Source: Hydrogenophaga sp. Root209
Lineage (GTDB): Bacteria; Pseudomonadota; Gammaproteobacteria; Burkholderiales; Burkholderiaceae_C
Direction of reading: 5' to 3'
Assembly: GCF_001428625.1 (NCBI RefSeq)
Contig: NZ_LMIE01000031.1
Location: 295,247-359,246 of the forward strand
DNA length: 64,000 nt
Shown: positions 28,323 through 40,300 of the stretch, in pieces
Layout: every line of letters begins with the position of its first letter
Position numbering within the stretch: the first letter of the stretch is position 1
Program-made: the position numbers and the translations under genes
The notes under the pieces: model-generated
What the model was told of the DNA's origin: nothing
The model's input: the letters and a program-made list of their open reading frames with translations, nothing else
Database searches by the model: none

Positions 28323-29428
28323 TGGCGCGCCCCTTCAACTTCTCAGCCGGTCCGGCGGCCATGCCCGCCGAAGTGTTGCAGCAAGCCGCTGACGAGATGC
28401 TCGACTGGCGGGGCAGCGGCATGAGCGTGATGGAGATGAGCCACCGCGGCAAGGAGTTCAGCACCATCATCGAGACAGCAGAAGCCGATCTGCGGGAACT
28501 GCTGGCAGTGCCGGCAGAGTTCCGTATCTTGTTCATGCAAGGTGGCGGACTGGCCGAGAACGCCATTGTGCCGCTCAACCTCTCGCGCGGCGGCAAGGTG
28601 GACTTTGTGATCACGGGCAGCTGGAGCGAGAAGTCCATCAAGGAAGCCGCGCGCTATGCCCAACCCGTGCTGGCCGCCAGCAACGCCGATTCCGGCCACA
28701 CCACCTTGCCTTCGCCCGCCACCTGGAAGCTCAGCGCAGACGCTCAGTACGTACACATCTGCAGCAACGAAACCATCCACGGCATCGAATTCCACGAATT
28801 GCCCAACCTCAAGGCTTTGGGCAGCAACGCGCCGCTGGTGATCGATTTTTCCTCCCATGTGGCATCGCGACCGGTGGACTGGTCGCGCGTGGGCTTGGCC
28901 TTTGGAGGCGCGCAAAAGAACCTGGGCCCGGCTGGTGTGACCCTCGTGGTCGTACGCGAAGAACTGCTGGGCCATGCCCTTCCCGTCTGTCCGAGCGCAT
29001 TCGACTACAAGACTGTGGCGGCGAATGCCTCGATGTACAACACGCCGCCCACCTTCAGCATCTACATGGCTGGCCTCACATTTCAATGGCTCAAGCGACA
29101 GACCGAAGGTGGCCTGAGCGGCGTGGCGGCCATGGAGCAACGCAACATCGCCAAGGCCTCGCTGCTCTACGACTTCATTGACGGCTCCGCTTTCTACTTG
29201 AACAAGGTCGCGCGCAACTGCCGCTCGCGCATGAACATTCCGTTCTTCCTGCGCGACGAAGCCCTGAACGATGCATTCCTGGCAGGTGCCAAGGGCGCGG
29301 GTCTGTTGCAGCTCAAGGGTCACAAATCGGTGGGTGGGATGCGTGCGAGCATCTACAACGCCATGCCACTGGAAGGCGTGCAAACGCTGGTGCAATACAT
29401 GCACGACTTTGAAAAAACACGGGCCTGA
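28322..29428 (+). CDS. serC: Phosphoserine aminotransferase
   Basis: A 368-residue PLP enzyme of serine and pyridoxine synthesis that converts 3-phosphohydroxypyruvate and glutamate to phosphoserine. [10 protein letters not shown] (6-15), [10 protein letters not shown] (34-43) and the PLP lysine in [12 protein letters not shown] (Lys199) are conserved. The ATG at 28322 shares its A with the gyrA stop (TGATG); a GTG at 28319 is a possible alternative. It is followed by pheA. Confidence 0.96.
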   Translation: MARPFNFSAGPAAMPAEVLQQAADEMLDWRGSGMSVMEMSHRGKEFSTIIETAEADLRELLAVPAEFRILFMQGGGLAENAIVPLNLSRGGKVDFVITGSWSEKSIKEAARYAQPVLAASNADSGHTTLPSPATWKLSADAQYVHICSNETIHGIEFHELPNLKALGSNAPLVIDFSSHVASRPVDWSRVGLAFGGAQKNLGPAGVTLVVVREELLGHALPVCPSAFDYKTVAANASMYNTPPTFSIYMAGLTFQWLKRQTEGGLSGVAAMEQRNIAKASLLYDFIDGSAFYLNKVARNCRSRMNIPFFLRDEALNDAFLAGAKGAGLLQLKGHKSVGGMRASIYNAMPLEGVQTLVQYMHDFEKTRA

Positions 29429-29452
29429 CCCCAGGCCTCAGAACCCGAAGAC

Positions 29453-30550
29453 ATGACCCAACCCACCCAGTCAGATGCCCTGGCGGTCCTGCGCGTCCAG
29501 ATCGACGCGCTGGACCAGCAGTTGCTGTCGTTGCTCAACGAGCGTGCGCGCGTGGCCGAGGAAGTCGGCGTCATCAAGCGGCGAGAAGGTTCGCCATTTT
29601 TCAGACCGGACCGCGTGGCGCAGGTGATCGAGAAAATCCAGGGTGCCAACCAAGGCCCTCTCCTGAACCAGCATGTGGCATCGATCTGGCGCGAAATCAT
29701 GTCGGCCTGCCTCGCGCTCGAAGCGCCGCAACGTGTGGCGGTGCTGGGTCCGCAGGGCACCTTCTGCGAGCAGGCAGCCATCGAGTTCTTCGGCAGTGCA
29801 GCCAACCTGATCTACTGCGCCGACTTCGACGAGGTGTTCCACGCCACCGCCGCCGGCACCGCACAATTTGGTGTGGTGGGCATGGAGAACTCCACCGAAG
29901 GCGTGGTGGCGCGGTCGCTGGACCTGTTCCTGCGCTCGCCCGTGCATGTGGTAGGTGAAGTGAGCCTGCTGGTGCGTCACAACCTGCTGCGCCAGCTCAA
30001 CACGCTGGACGGCATCGAAGTGGTCATGGCGCATCCCCAGGCCTTGGCCCAGTGCCAGAACTGGCTCTCGCAGCACCTGCCCAAGGCCGAAAAGCGGGCA
30101 GTCTCCAGCAATGCCGAAGGCGCCCGACTTGCGGCCACCAATCCTGCTTGGGCCGGCATCGCCAGTGAGCGCGCTGCGGCTCAATTCGGCTTGCACATCG
30201 TCTCGCACGCCATCCAGGACGAGGCCTACAACCGCACGCGCTTTGCCGTTATCGCCTTGCCCCAGACGCTGGCCATGCCGCCTGCCTCGGGACGCGACTG
30301 CACCAGCCTGGTGGTGTCGGTCCCCAATCGGCCAGGGGCGGTGCACGACCTGTTGGTGCCTCTCAAGAACAACGGTGTCTCGATGACGCGTTTCGAGTCG
30401 CGGCCGGCGAAATCCGGACAGTGGGAGTACTACTTCTATATCGACATCGCAGGCCACCCATCGCAGCCCAATGTGGCCGCCGCCCTACAAGAACTGCAAG
30501 GCCTGTGCGCTTTCTACAAGGTGCTGGGCGCGTACCCGGTGAACGAATGA
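29453..30550 (+). CDS. pheA: Chorismate mutase / prephenate dehydratase (P-protein)
   Basis: A 365-residue bifunctional enzyme making phenylpyruvate from chorismate. An AroQ-type chorismate mutase covers about 8-90 (LRVQIDALDQQLLSLLNER). Prephenate dehydratase covers about 93-272 (LGPQGTFCEQAA; NRTRFAVI has the catalytic TRF). The C-terminal ACT domain (about 285-360) has the ESRP motif for phenylalanine feedback. It starts 24 bases after serC and overlaps tyrA by 4 bases. The hisC gene that often sits between pheA and tyrA in this block is missing. Confidence 0.96.
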   Translation: MTQPTQSDALAVLRVQIDALDQQLLSLLNERARVAEEVGVIKRREGSPFFRPDRVAQVIEKIQGANQGPLLNQHVASIWREIMSACLALEAPQRVAVLGPQGTFCEQAAIEFFGSAANLIYCADFDEVFHATAAGTAQFGVVGMENSTEGVVARSLDLFLRSPVHVVGEVSLLVRHNLLRQLNTLDGIEVVMAHPQALAQCQNWLSQHLPKAEKRAVSSNAEGARLAATNPAWAGIASERAAAQFGLHIVSHAIQDEAYNRTRFAVIALPQTLAMPPASGRDCTSLVVSVPNRPGAVHDLLVPLKNNGVSMTRFESRPAKSGQWEYYFYIDIAGHPSQPNVAAALQELQGLCAFYKVLGAYPVNE

Positions 30551-31428
30551 TGTTTGAACAACTGGGATTGATCGGCTGCGGCATGATGGGCGGCTCGTTT
30601 GCGCTGGCTCTCAAGCGCGCCGGTCTGGTCAAACGCGTGGTCGGCTACAGCAAGTCTCCCTCCACCACCGAGCGGGCACGCCAGCTGGGTGTGATCGACG
30701 TCGAGGCACCCTCTGCGTTGCTGGCCGTTTCGGGCGCTGATCTGGTGCTGCTCGCCGTGCCCGTGTCGGCCACCGAAGCCACCTTCAAGGCCATCCGGCA
30801 CTTGGTGCGCGGTGACGTGTTGATCATGGATGTGGGATCGACCAAACGCGAAGTGATCGATGCGGCGCGACGCGTGCTCAAGGATCAGGTGGGCGTGTTC
30901 GTGCCAGCACATCCGATTGCGGGCAAGGAACTCGCCGGCGTCGACCATGCAGATCCCGATCTGTACAAGGGCCGTCAGGTCATCCTTACGCCGATCGAGC
31001 GCACGCTCACGGCGCAACTGGACAAGGCACACAAGGTCTGGACCGCATTGGGTTGCCACGTCAAGCAGATGTCGCCCGAAGCGCACGACGCTGCCTACGC
31101 AGCGGTGAGCCACCTGCCCCACTTGGTGGCGTTTGCCCTGATGAACGGCATCCAGAGTCAACAACAGGCTGCGGACTTCCTGTCGCTGGCCGGCCCAGGC
31201 TTTCGCGATTTCACGCGCATTGCGGCCAGCGACGCCGCCGTCTGGCGCGACATCCTCATGTCCAACCGCGAAGAACTCCTGGCGCAGTCCCGATTTTTCC
31301 AGCGCGCTCTGCATGCGTTGGAGACGGCCATCAATGCCGACAACCCGGACGCGCTGGAAGCCCTCATTGACCAAGCCAGCACTGCCCGCGCCCATTGGCG
31401 CATGACCGCCATCAAGCCCCAGAGCTGA
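30547..31428 (+). CDS. tyrA: Prephenate/arogenate dehydrogenase
   Basis: A 293-residue NAD(P)-dependent dehydrogenase leading to tyrosine. The Rossmann motif [13 protein letters not shown] lies at the N-terminus, and HPIAGKE and [11 protein letters not shown] are conserved catalytic segments. There is no fused mutase. It starts with ATGA overlap on pheA (a second ATG at 30550 is possible). Whether it prefers prephenate or arogenate is not known from sequence. Confidence 0.94.
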   Translation: MMFEQLGLIGCGMMGGSFALALKRAGLVKRVVGYSKSPSTTERARQLGVIDVEAPSALLAVSGADLVLLAVPVSATEATFKAIRHLVRGDVLIMDVGSTKREVIDAARRVLKDQVGVFVPAHPIAGKELAGVDHADPDLYKGRQVILTPIERTLTAQLDKAHKVWTALGCHVKQMSPEAHDAAYAAVSHLPHLVAFALMNGIQSQQQAADFLSLAGPGFRDFTRIAASDAAVWRDILMSNREELLAQSRFFQRALHALETAINADNPDALEALIDQASTARAHWRMTAIKPQS

Positions 31429-31465
31429 GCGACGCACGCTGCGGCGTTCTTGCGTCACCGCGCAC

Positions 31466-33475
31466 ATGTACTCCATTCCGTTTCTCGACATTCCTCCGCT
31501 GGCCACGGCTGGCGGCACCGTGCGCCTGCCGGGCTCCAAGAGCATCTCCAACCGGGTGCTCTTGCTGGCAGCCTTGAGCGAGGGTCACACCGACGTGACA
31601 GACCTCTTGGACTCCGACGACACGCAAGTCATGCTGGATGCCCTGCGCCAGCTCGGCTGCCGGATCGAACCACAACCCGACGGCGCCTTGCGAGTGCACG
31701 GCCTGGGCGGCGTGCTCCCGGTGCGACAAGCGCGGCTGTTTCTGGGCAATGCCGGCACCGCCATGCGCCCGCTCACCGCAGCACTGGCCTTGCTTGCGTC
31801 CACACACGGTGCCGAGTTCGAGCTCAGTGGTGTCCCGCGCATGCATGAGCGGCCCATTGGTGATCTCGTGGATGCCCTGCGCCAACTGGGCTGCGCAGTG
31901 GACTGCCTGGGCCAGGAAGGCTATCCGCCGCTCAAGCTCGGTACGGGCACACCCCTTGCGCTGCAGCTCGACCAGCCCATCCGGGTGCGGGGCGACGTCT
32001 CCAGCCAGTTCCTCACGGCACTGCTGCTGGCCTTGCCGCTGGTGGCGCAGAAGCAAGACATCGTCATCGATGTCGTGGGCGAACTGATTTCGCGCCCGTA
32101 CATCGAAATCACGCTGAACCTGCTCTCGCGTTTCGGTGTGCAGGTGCAACGGGACGGCTGGCAACGCTTCACCATCCCTGCCGGTAGCCGTTACCGCTCG
32201 CCGGGGCGCATACCCGTCGAGGGCGACGCGTCATCGGCCAGCTACTTCATCGCGCTGGGTGCCATCGCGCAAAGCACGCAAGGCATCACTATCGAAGGCG
32301 TCGGTCTGGCCTCGATCCAGGGGGACATCAGGTTCGTCGAAGCGGCCAGGCTCATGGGCGCCGAGGTCACCGGTGAAGCCAATCGCCTGCGCATTCGCCG
32401 TGGCGCGTGGCCACTCAAGGCCATCGACCTCGACTGCAACCACATCCCGGACGCCGCCATGACGTTGGCCGTGATGGCGCTTTACGCCGACGGGATCACC
32501 ACGCTGCGCAATATCGCCAGCTGGCGCGTGAAGGAAACCGACCGCATCGCCGCCATGGCCAACGAGTGCCGCAAACTGGGTGCCACGGTGGAGGAAGGCG
32601 CCGACTTCATCCGCATCACGCCGCCCACCACTTGGCGCTCCGCGAGCATCCACACCTACGACGACCACCGGGTGGCGATGTGCTTCTCGCTGACCAGCTT
32701 CAACCCGGCGGGCCTGCCGGTGCGCATTGAAGATCCGAAATGCGTCGCCAAGACTTTTCCCGACTACTTCGAGACCTTGTTCGAGGTGTGCAACACGCCA
32801 GCCCAGGCCATCCCAGTCATCTGCATTGACGGCCCCACGGCTTCCGGCAAGGGCACGTTGGCCTCTGAAGTGGCTCAACGCCTGGGCTACCACCTGCTCG
32901 ACTCCGGCGCACTGTACCGAGCAACCGCGCTCGCAGCGCAAGACGCTGGTGTGTCGCTGGACGACGAACCCGCCCTGGCCCGTCTGGCCGCACAACTGCC
33001 GCTGGCTTTCCGTGACCACAAGGTGTTTCTGGGTGGTCGCGACATCACCGACCCGCTGCGACTGGAATCCACCGGCGGCATGGCGTCCCGGGTATCCCAA
33101 CACCTGGCCGTGCGATCCGCCCTGCACGCCCTTCAGCAAAGCTTCCGGCGCCTGCCCGGTCTGGTGGCCGACGGGCGCGACATGGGTACGGTGATCTTCC
33201 CGGACGCGGCTTTGAAGGTGTTCCTGACCGCCACCGCCGAGCAGCGCGCCGAGCGGCGCCATAAGCAATTGATTTCAAAGGGAATTGCTGCTAACATCGA
33301 CAGTCTTTTGGCAGACCTGCGAACGCGTGATTTGAGGGACTCATCCCGCACACACGCACCTCTCAAGCCAGCCGAAGACGCCTTGAAACTGGACAACTCC
33401 GAACTGGACATCGAACAATCGGTGCAAGTGGTGATGAACTGGTGGCAGGGCAAATCAGCGTTCTCGGGGAACTGA
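31466..33475 (+). CDS. aroA-cmk: Fused EPSP synthase / cytidylate kinase
   Basis: A 669-residue bifunctional protein. EPSP synthase (1 to about 441) makes 5-enolpyruvylshikimate-3-phosphate; [10 protein letters not shown] (21-30), [11 protein letters not shown] (93-103) and the KETDR region (356-360) are intact. CMP kinase (about 449-669) has the P-loop GPTASGKGT (456-464), SGALYRA and DGRDMGT. Elsewhere these are separate adjacent genes (aroA, cmk) before rpsA; here a linker of only about 8 residues joins them. Fusions like this are known in Comamonadaceae. They should keep amounts of the aromatic-pathway and nucleotide enzymes equal. Confidence 0.95.
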   Translation: MYSIPFLDIPPLATAGGTVRLPGSKSISNRVLLLAALSEGHTDVTDLLDSDDTQVMLDALRQLGCRIEPQPDGALRVHGLGGVLPVRQARLFLGNAGTAMRPLTAALALLASTHGAEFELSGVPRMHERPIGDLVDALRQLGCAVDCLGQEGYPPLKLGTGTPLALQLDQPIRVRGDVSSQFLTALLLALPLVAQKQDIVIDVVGELISRPYIEITLNLLSRFGVQVQRDGWQRFTIPAGSRYRSPGRIPVEGDASSASYFIALGAIAQSTQGITIEGVGLASIQGDIRFVEAARLMGAEVTGEANRLRIRRGAWPLKAIDLDCNHIPDAAMTLAVMALYADGITTLRNIASWRVKETDRIAAMANECRKLGATVEEGADFIRITPPTTWRSASIHTYDDHRVAMCFSLTSFNPAGLPVRIEDPKCVAKTFPDYFETLFEVCNTPAQAIPVICIDGPTASGKGTLASEVAQRLGYHLLDSGALYRATALAAQDAGVSLDDEPALARLAAQLPLAFRDHKVFLGGRDITDPLRLESTGGMASRVSQHLAVRSALHALQQSFRRLPGLVADGRDMGTVIFPDAALKVFLTATAEQRAERRHKQLISKGIAANIDSLLADLRTRDLRDSSRTHAPLKPAEDALKLDNSELDIEQSVQVVMNWWQGKSAFSGN

Positions 33476-33659
33476 GCGCGCTTCACACACGGCCCTGACG
33501 GCACAGCCGGGCGCTCCCAGCCCGCATGCTCGACGGTTCTTTTCAACCAACCCCGCGGTGTTTCGCACCGCAATGTCAACGCCGCCCACACGTCGATCCC
33601 TGCGCAAACCGAGTCACACCGGTTGAAGGCGCCGACGCTGAGTGGTTTTAGGAAATTCA

Positions 33660-35345
33660 ATGTCTGAATCATTTGCCGCCCTGTTCGAAGAGTCCCTGAA
33701 ACGCGCTGAAATGCGCTCGGGCGAAGTCATCACTGCTGAAGTTGTTCGCATCGAACACAGCCATGTGGTGGTCAACGCCGGTCTGAAGTCGGAAGCGTAC
33801 GTGCCGCTGGCCGAATTCAAGAACGACCTGGGTGAACTCGAAGTGCAGGTCGGAGACTTTGTCTCCGTTGCAATCGACTCCGTGGAAAACGGTTTCGGCG
33901 ACACCCTGCTGTCGCGCGACAAGGCCAAGCGCCTGGCCTCGTGGATGTCCCTGGAGAAAGCACTCGAATCGGGTGAATTCGTCACCGGCACAACCTCCAG
34001 CAAGGTCAAGGGCGGCCTGAAGGTCATGGTTAACGGCATCAGCGCCTTCCTGCCAGGCTCGCTGGTGGACAGCCGTCCGACCAAGGACCTGACCCCGTAC
34101 GAGAACAAGACCCTGGAATTCAAGGTCATCAAGCTCGACCGCAAGCGCAACAACGTGGTGCTGAGCCGCCGCGCCGTGGTGGAAGCCTCCATGGGCGAAG
34201 AGCGCGCCAAGCTGATGGATACCCTGAAAGAAGGCGCCATCGTGCACGGCGTGGTCAAGAACATCACCGAATACGGTGCGTTCGTGGACCTGGGCGGCAT
34301 CGACGGTCTGCTGCATATCACCGACATGGCATGGCGTCGTGTGCGCCACCCGAGCGAAGTGGTGCAGGCTGGCCAGGAAATCACCGCCAAGATCCTGAAG
34401 TTCGACACCGAGAAGCACCGCGTCTCGCTGGGTCTGAAGCAGATGGGTGACGACCCCTGGATGGGCGTGGCTCGCCGCTACCCACAAAGCACCCGCATGT
34501 TCGGCAAGATCACCAACATCGCCGACTACGGCGCGTTCGTGGAACTCGAGCCAGGCATTGAAGGCCTGGTGCATGTGTCCGAAATGGACTGGACCAACAA
34601 GAACGTGGCGCCTTCCAAACTGGTGTCGCTGGGTGACGAAGTCGAAGTCATGGTGCTCGACATCGACGAAGACAAGCGCCGCATCTCGCTGGGCATGAAG
34701 CAGTGCCGTGCCAATCCATGGCACGAGTTTGCTGAACAGACCAAGCGCGGTGACCGCGTCAAGGGTCCGATCAAGTCGATCACCGACTTCGGCGTGTTCG
34801 TGGGTCTGGCCGCCGGCATTGACGGCCTGGTTCACCTGTCCGACCTGTCGTGGAACGAAACCGGCGAAGCCGCTGTGCGCAACTACAAGAAGGGCCAGGA
34901 AGTCGAAGCCATCGTGCTGGCCATCGATGTGGAGCGCGAGCGCATCTCTCTGGGCATCAAGCAACTCGACGGCGACCCGTTCACCACCTTCGTGTCGGTG
35001 AATGACAAGGGCTCCATCGTGACCGGCAAGGTCAAGACCGTCGACGCCAAAGGCGCCGAGATCGACCTGGGTGAAGACGTGTTGGGCTACCTGCGCGCCA
35101 GCGAAATCAGCCGTGACCGTGTGGAAGACGCACGCAACATGCTGAAAGAAGGCGACGAAGTCACCACCGTGGTGGTGAACATCGACCGCAAAACGCGCAA
35201 CATCCAGTTGTCCATCAAGGCCAAGGATGCCGCTGACCAGCAGGAAGCCATGGCGACCCTGAGCCAGCAATCCTCGCGCGAAAGCGCCGGCACCACCAGC
35301 CTGGGCGCCCTGCTGCGCGCCAAGCTGGACAACAACAACGGCTAA
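33660..35345 (+). CDS. rpsA: 30S ribosomal protein S1
   Basis: A 561-residue S1 with six S1 (OB-fold) repeats; the repeated cores [20 protein letters not shown] and [10 protein letters not shown] are clear in repeats 3-5. It binds mRNA and unfolds it on the 30S subunit. AGGAAA precedes the ATG at 33660. The 184-base leader after aroA-cmk is long enough for autogenous control, as known for S1, but I see no defined element in it. ihfB follows, the normal order. Confidence 0.97.
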   Translation: MSESFAALFEESLKRAEMRSGEVITAEVVRIEHSHVVVNAGLKSEAYVPLAEFKNDLGELEVQVGDFVSVAIDSVENGFGDTLLSRDKAKRLASWMSLEKALESGEFVTGTTSSKVKGGLKVMVNGISAFLPGSLVDSRPTKDLTPYENKTLEFKVIKLDRKRNNVVLSRRAVVEASMGEERAKLMDTLKEGAIVHGVVKNITEYGAFVDLGGIDGLLHITDMAWRRVRHPSEVVQAGQEITAKILKFDTEKHRVSLGLKQMGDDPWMGVARRYPQSTRMFGKITNIADYGAFVELEPGIEGLVHVSEMDWTNKNVAPSKLVSLGDEVEVMVLDIDEDKRRISLGMKQCRANPWHEFAEQTKRGDRVKGPIKSITDFGVFVGLAAGIDGLVHLSDLSWNETGEAAVRNYKKGQEVEAIVLAIDVERERISLGIKQLDGDPFTTFVSVNDKGSIVTGKVKTVDAKGAEIDLGEDVLGYLRASEISRDRVEDARNMLKEGDEVTTVVVNIDRKTRNIQLSIKAKDAADQQEAMATLSQQSSRESAGTTSLGALLRAKLDNNNG

Positions 35346-35414
35346 GCACGAATGCTGGCGTCTGATCAGACACATGTCTCACGGCGTGTGTTCTGACCGG
35401 ACGCCGGTCCTTGA

Positions 35415-35759
35415 ATGCCCAAGCCCAAATCCGAACACATGACCCGCAGCGACCTTGTTGAAGCGTTGGCCAGCCGATTTGGTCAGCTCACCCACCGCGA
35501 CGCCGAGTTCGCCGTCAAGGCCATCCTCGACGCCATGGGTGATGCACTGGTCAAAGGCCATCGGATCGAGATCCGCGGCTTTGGCAGCTTTTCGGTCAAT
35601 CGCCGATCCCCGCGCGTGGGACGCAACCCGCGTTCTGGCGAGAGTGTGATGATTCCCGAGAAGCGAGTACCGCATTTCAAGCCGGGCAAGGCCCTGCGCG
35701 AACAGGTGGACGCCAAGACGGCCGAGATTCTCGGGCGCGAACCGAAGAAACCGACGTGA
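35415..35759 (+). CDS. ihfB: Integration host factor subunit beta
   Basis: A 114-residue HU/IHF family protein. The body [22 protein letters not shown] contains the DNA-bending arm with its Pro. IHF bends DNA at sigma-54 promoters and recombination sites. The canonical N-terminus ([11 protein letters not shown]) starts at residue 9; the ATG at 35415 adds 8 residues and the one at 35439 would match E. coli length, with neither having a strong ribosome site. The C-terminus is longer than in E. coli. Confidence 0.93.
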   Translation: MPKPKSEHMTRSDLVEALASRFGQLTHRDAEFAVKAILDAMGDALVKGHRIEIRGFGSFSVNRRSPRVGRNPRSGESVMIPEKRVPHFKPGKALREQVDAKTAEILGREPKKPT

Positions 35760-35818
35760 TGGTCGCTACCTTGGCGGCGACCTGATCGCTACAATCGCCC
35801 CACCACAAAGGGGACGAT

Positions 35819-36124
35819 TTGAAATACCTGATGTGGCTGCTCAATGCAGCCATTTTTTTTGTGTTGTTCGCTTTCGCGTTGAACAACCAGGACAGCGTCA
35901 CGCTCAACCTGTTCTTTGGCGCCAGTTGGCAAGCGCCGCTGGTGCTCGTCATCCTGGTCGCACTCGTGCTCGGCGTGTTCCTGGGCGTGCTGGTCATGTT
36001 GCCACTGTGGTTGCGGGCCAAACGCTCTCGACGCCGCGCTGCGTCGGTCGTCGCGGCCAGCACCTCCTTCGACGCTGATTCCACGCTATTCCCCGACCCC
36101 ACAGACCGCCGCCATGGACTTTGA
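35819..36124 (+). CDS. lapA: Lipopolysaccharide assembly protein A (DUF1049)
   Basis: A 101-residue membrane protein with two helices (about 4-21 and 40-63) and the conserved ALNNQDSVTLNLFFG between them. With LapB it tunes LpxC breakdown and so LPS amount. No ATG precedes the first helix; TTG at 35819 is used, supported by AAGGGG seven bases upstream. It overlaps lapB by 11 bases. Confidence 0.88.
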   Translation: MKYLMWLLNAAIFFVLFAFALNNQDSVTLNLFFGASWQAPLVLVILVALVLGVFLGVLVMLPLWLRAKRSRRRAASVVAASTSFDADSTLFPDPTDRRHGL

Positions 36125-37259
36125 TTTCACCTGGCTGCTGTGGGGCCTACCCCTGGCCTTCGCGGCAGGCTGGGGAGCCTCTCGCCTGGATCTTCGTCAA
36201 TGGCGCATGGAAAGCCGCCAAGCGCCCAAGGCTTACTTCCGCGGCCTGAACCACCTGCTGAACGAACAGCAAGACCAGGCGATCGACGCTTTCATCGAGG
36301 CGGTGCAAGGCGACCCTGACACAGCAGAACTGCACTTTGCGCTGGGCAACCTGTTCAGGCGCCGCGGCGACTATGACCGCGCCGTGCGAGTCCACGAACA
36401 CCTGCTCTCGCGAGCCGACATCAGTCACAAAGACCGCGACCGCGCCCAGCATGCGCTGGCCCTGGACTTTCTCAAGGCTGGACTGCTGGACCGTGCGGAG
36501 GCCGCCCTCAACAAACTCCAGGGTTCAGCCTTCGAGGGCGAGGCCTTGCTGGCATTGCTGGGCATTTACGAGCGTTCGCGCGATTGGCCGCGGGCCAAGG
36601 AGATCGCCCAACGGCTTGAGGCAGCCGAGCAAGGCAGCTTCTCGACGCGGCTCGCCCACTACCTCTGCGAAGAGGCTGAGATTGCCCAACAGGGCGGTGA
36701 CAGCAAGCAGGCCCTGCATCTCCTGGAAGAGGCGGTGCAGCGGGCACCACAGCTCTCACGGGGTTGGATGGCTCTGTCTGCACAGAAGGCCCAGGGTGGA
36801 AACGCTGCAGGCGCGCTGGATGCCCTGTTTCATCTCAACCAGCATGCTCCACAGGGATTGCCGCTGGCGGCCCACTCACTCGCCGACCTGGCCCGGCAAA
36901 CCGGACGCGAGGCAGAGGCTGTCAAGGTGCTGCATGCGAGCCACGAGCGAGCGCCGTCGATCGACATCACGCAAGCCCTGGCCAGCCTGAGCCTCAATCC
37001 CGAGGCAATGCGCAACCACTACCTCAGCCACCTGGAACGCGAGCCCTCACTGGTTATCACCGCGCAGTGGTTGGCGGGAGAAACATTATCAAGTGAGCGC
37101 GCACAAGCACGGGTGCAACAGGCCTTGGAGCAAGCCAGCGCGCCATTGCGACGCTACCGCTGCGCAGCCTGCGGTTTTGAGGCTCGCCAACATTTTTGGC
37201 AGTGTCCTGGCTGCCAGACCTGGGACAGTTACCCGGCACGCCGAGTCGAAGAGTTGTAG
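36114..37259 (+). CDS. lapB: Lipopolysaccharide assembly protein B (TPR adaptor)
   Basis: A 381-residue protein. One N-terminal membrane helix (7-22) anchors a cytoplasmic TPR array (about 40-330), and a C-terminal rubredoxin-like knob binds metal (CAACGF and CPGCQTW). It guides FtsH to degrade LpxC and scaffolds LPS assembly. It is encoded with lapA, and the last 11 bases of lapA overlap its start. It closes the conserved gyrA to lapB block. Confidence 0.93.
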   Translation: MDFDFTWLLWGLPLAFAAGWGASRLDLRQWRMESRQAPKAYFRGLNHLLNEQQDQAIDAFIEAVQGDPDTAELHFALGNLFRRRGDYDRAVRVHEHLLSRADISHKDRDRAQHALALDFLKAGLLDRAEAALNKLQGSAFEGEALLALLGIYERSRDWPRAKEIAQRLEAAEQGSFSTRLAHYLCEEAEIAQQGGDSKQALHLLEEAVQRAPQLSRGWMALSAQKAQGGNAAGALDALFHLNQHAPQGLPLAAHSLADLARQTGREAEAVKVLHASHERAPSIDITQALASLSLNPEAMRNHYLSHLEREPSLVITAQWLAGETLSSERAQARVQQALEQASAPLRRYRCAACGFEARQHFWQCPGCQTWDSYPARRVEEL

Positions 37260-37272
37260 CCTGGGGCAACGC

Positions 37273-37301
37273 CTGCGGCCCGGCCATAGCCGGTTCCGCA
37301 G
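37273..37301. repeat. Palindromic intergenic repeat, copy 1
   Basis: CTGCGG, c, CCGGC, a loop, GCCGG, tt, CCGCAG forms a two-part hairpin with a bulge. Copy 2 at 47796-47832 has the same inner stem, the same c/tt bulge and a changed but still paired outer stem. It lies between the convergent lapB and 5-oxoprolinase genes and may serve as a transcript end. Confidence 0.65.
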
Positions 37302-37325
37302 TTGCTGGAACGAGCTCTGCGCTCG

Positions 37326-40300
37326 TCAAGCTTTTCCGTAGCCGCCACCGCCGGGGGTGTGGATCTCGAAGATGTCGCCCGGCTTCATCTCCGCCTGGCC
37401 GATGTGACCCAGTTCCTCCGCTGAGCCATCCACCCGCACCACTCGGTTGAGACCCACCTGACCGGCCTGCCCACCGCCCATGCCGAACGCGCCGTGGAGG
37501 CGGCCATTGGACAGGATGCTGGCAGTCATGTCTTCGAGGAAGCGAACGCGCCGCACGCCACCGTGCCCCCCCTGCCAGCGGCCTGTGCCGCCCGAGCCTT
37601 CGCGGATCTCGTAGCTCTCCAGCCGAACCGGGAAGCGGAACTCCAGCACTTCGGGGTCGGTCAAGCGCGAGTTGGTCATGTGGGTCTGCACCACGCTCGT
37701 GCCATCAAATCCCTCTCCCGCGCCGCTGCCGCCCGAGATCGTTTCGTAATACTGGTGGGCCGCGTTCCCGAAGGTGAAGTTGTTCATCGTGCACTGACTC
37801 GCAGCCATCACGCCCAGTGCGCCATACAAGGCGTTGGTGATGCAGCTGGAGGTCTCCACATTGCCGGCCACCACCGACGCCGGCGGGTTGGGGTTGAGCA
37901 TGGAGCCCGCAGGGATGATGACCTTGAGTGGCTTGAGGCAGCCAGCGTTCAGCGGGATGTCGTCGTCGACCAAGGTGCGGAACACATAGAGCACGGCGGC
38001 CATGCACACTGCGGTGGGGGCGTTGAAGTTGTTGAGTTGTTGAGCCGACGTTCCTGTGAAGTCGATCTCTGCGCTGCGTTGTGCGGTATTCACCCGCACG
38101 GCCACCTGAATCTGCGCACCGTTGTCCAGCGGCAAGATGAATGCGCCGTCTTTGAGGCGTGTGATCACGCGTCGCACCGACTCTTCCGCGTTGTCCTGCA
38201 CGTGGCGCATGTAGGCTTGCACCACGTCAAGACCGAACTGCTCGACCATCTTGCGCAGCTCCTGCACACCCTTTTCGTTGGCGGCGATCTGTGCCTTGAG
38301 GTCGGCCATGTTCTGCTGCGGGTTGCGAGAGGGGAACTCTCCGCCTTGCAGCAGCGCCACCATCTCGGCTTCGAGCAAGACGCCACGATCAACCAACTTG
38401 ACGTTGTTGATCTGCACGCCCTCTTGTTCGATGCGCGTTGAGAACGGTGGCATGGACCCGGGAGTGGTGCCACCGATGTCGGCATGGTGGCCGCGTGAGC
38501 CGACGTAGAACGTGGGCTTGTTGCCCAGGTACACCGGTGTGATCACGGTCACGTCGGGCAGGTGGGTTCCACCGTGGTACGGGTCGTTGAGCGCATACAC
38601 ATCGCCACGCTGCATCTTGCCGGCGTTCTCACGGATCACGGTCTTGATGCTCTCGCCCATGGAACCCAGGTGCACAGGCATGTGAGGTGCATTGGCAATC
38701 AAGTTGCCCTCGGCGTCGAACAGCGCGCACGAGAAGTCGAGTCGCTCCTTGATGTTGACCGAGTAGGCTGTGTTCTGCAGTTGCAGCCCCATCTGCTCTG
38801 CGATGTTCATGAACAGGTTGTTGAACACCTCCAGCAGCACGGGGTCCACCGAGGTGCCCACGGCGTAGGTCACGGTGCGCGGCACGCGGCGGTCCAGAAC
38901 CAGGTGATCGAGCGCGGTCAGAACAGCTTCCCAACCCGGCTCCACCACCGTCGTGGCATTTTTTTCGGCAATGATCGCCGGCCCCGGAATCACGTCACCG
39001 GGACGCAGATCCTCGCGCACCACCAAGGCAGCGTCCAACCACTGACCACCAGAATACATGCGCACGGTTTCGCGCCGCGGCACTTCACGGGCTTCATGCG
39101 TCTCAAAGCGGGGTTCGTCGGGCGCGTCGCCCGGCACCACCGCTTCCACCGACACCGCTTCCACCATAAGGCGCTTGCCTTGCATCAGGAAAGCGAAGCG
39201 CTGGCGGTAAGCGGACTCGAAGCCAGCCTGGATCGTGGCAAGGTCCCCGAATGGCACAACCAATGCCGAGTCGCTGCCCTCGTAGCGGATGTGCACCCGT
39301 TGGTGCACCTTGGCTTCACCCGCATTCACCTGCTGGCGCTCCAACTCCGCTTGCGCGGTAGCGCCCAATGCATCGAGCTTTTCAGCAATCAGGGGCAACG
39401 AGGTGGCCGCCAGAGGCAACTCCACCGCCTGCTCACGAATGACGTTTTGATCGGCCAGACCCATGCCGTAAGCACTGAGCACGCCTGCAAGCGGGTGCAC
39501 GAACACGCGCGTCATACCCAATGCATCAGCGACCAGGCAGGCGTGTTGCCCGCCCGCACCGCCGAAGCACTGCAGTGTGTAGCGTGTGACGTCATAACCG
39601 CGCGCAACTGAAATCTTCTTGATCGCATTGGCCATCTGCTGAACCGCGATGTTGATGAAACCTTCGGCCACTTCTTCAGGTGGACGACCGGTCTGCGCCG
39701 CCAATTCGCCGAACCGAGCCTGCACCGCCTCCAGGCTCAACGCCTCGTCGGCCTTGGGGCCGAACACCTTGGGAAAATGGCGCGGCTGGATCTTGCCGGT
39801 CATCACGTTGGCATCGGTGACCGCCAGCGGTCCGCCACGGCGGTAGCTGGCGGGTCCTGGGTTGGCACCTGCGCTTTCCGGCCCCACGCGGAAGCGGGCA
39901 CCGTCGAAGGAAAGAATGGACCCTCCGCCGGCCGCCACGGTGTGGATGCTCATCATGGGTGCGCGCATGCGCACACCCGCCACCTGGGTTTCGAACTCGC
40001 GTTCGAACTCACCCGCATAGTGTGAAACGTCAGTGGAGGTGCCACCCATGTCAAAGCCGATCACCTTGTCCTGGCCCGCCAGGCCTGCCGTGCGTGCCAT
40101 GCCCACAATCCCGCCCGCCGGACCTGAGAGGATCGCGTCCTTGCCGTGGAACGCTCGCGCGTCCGTCAACCCGCCCGAAGACTGCATGAAGAACAGCTTG
40201 ACACCTGGCATCTCGCCGGCCACCTGCTCCACATAGCGTCGCAGGATGGGCGAGAGGTAGGCGTCGACCACTGTCGTGTCGCCGCGGCTCACGAACTTCA

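Noticed and set aside
35767-35795. Promoter before lapA with TACAAT (35790-35795)
   Set aside because: The -10 box is good, but no acceptable -35 lies 16-18 bases upstream. lapA may equally be transcribed with ihfB.
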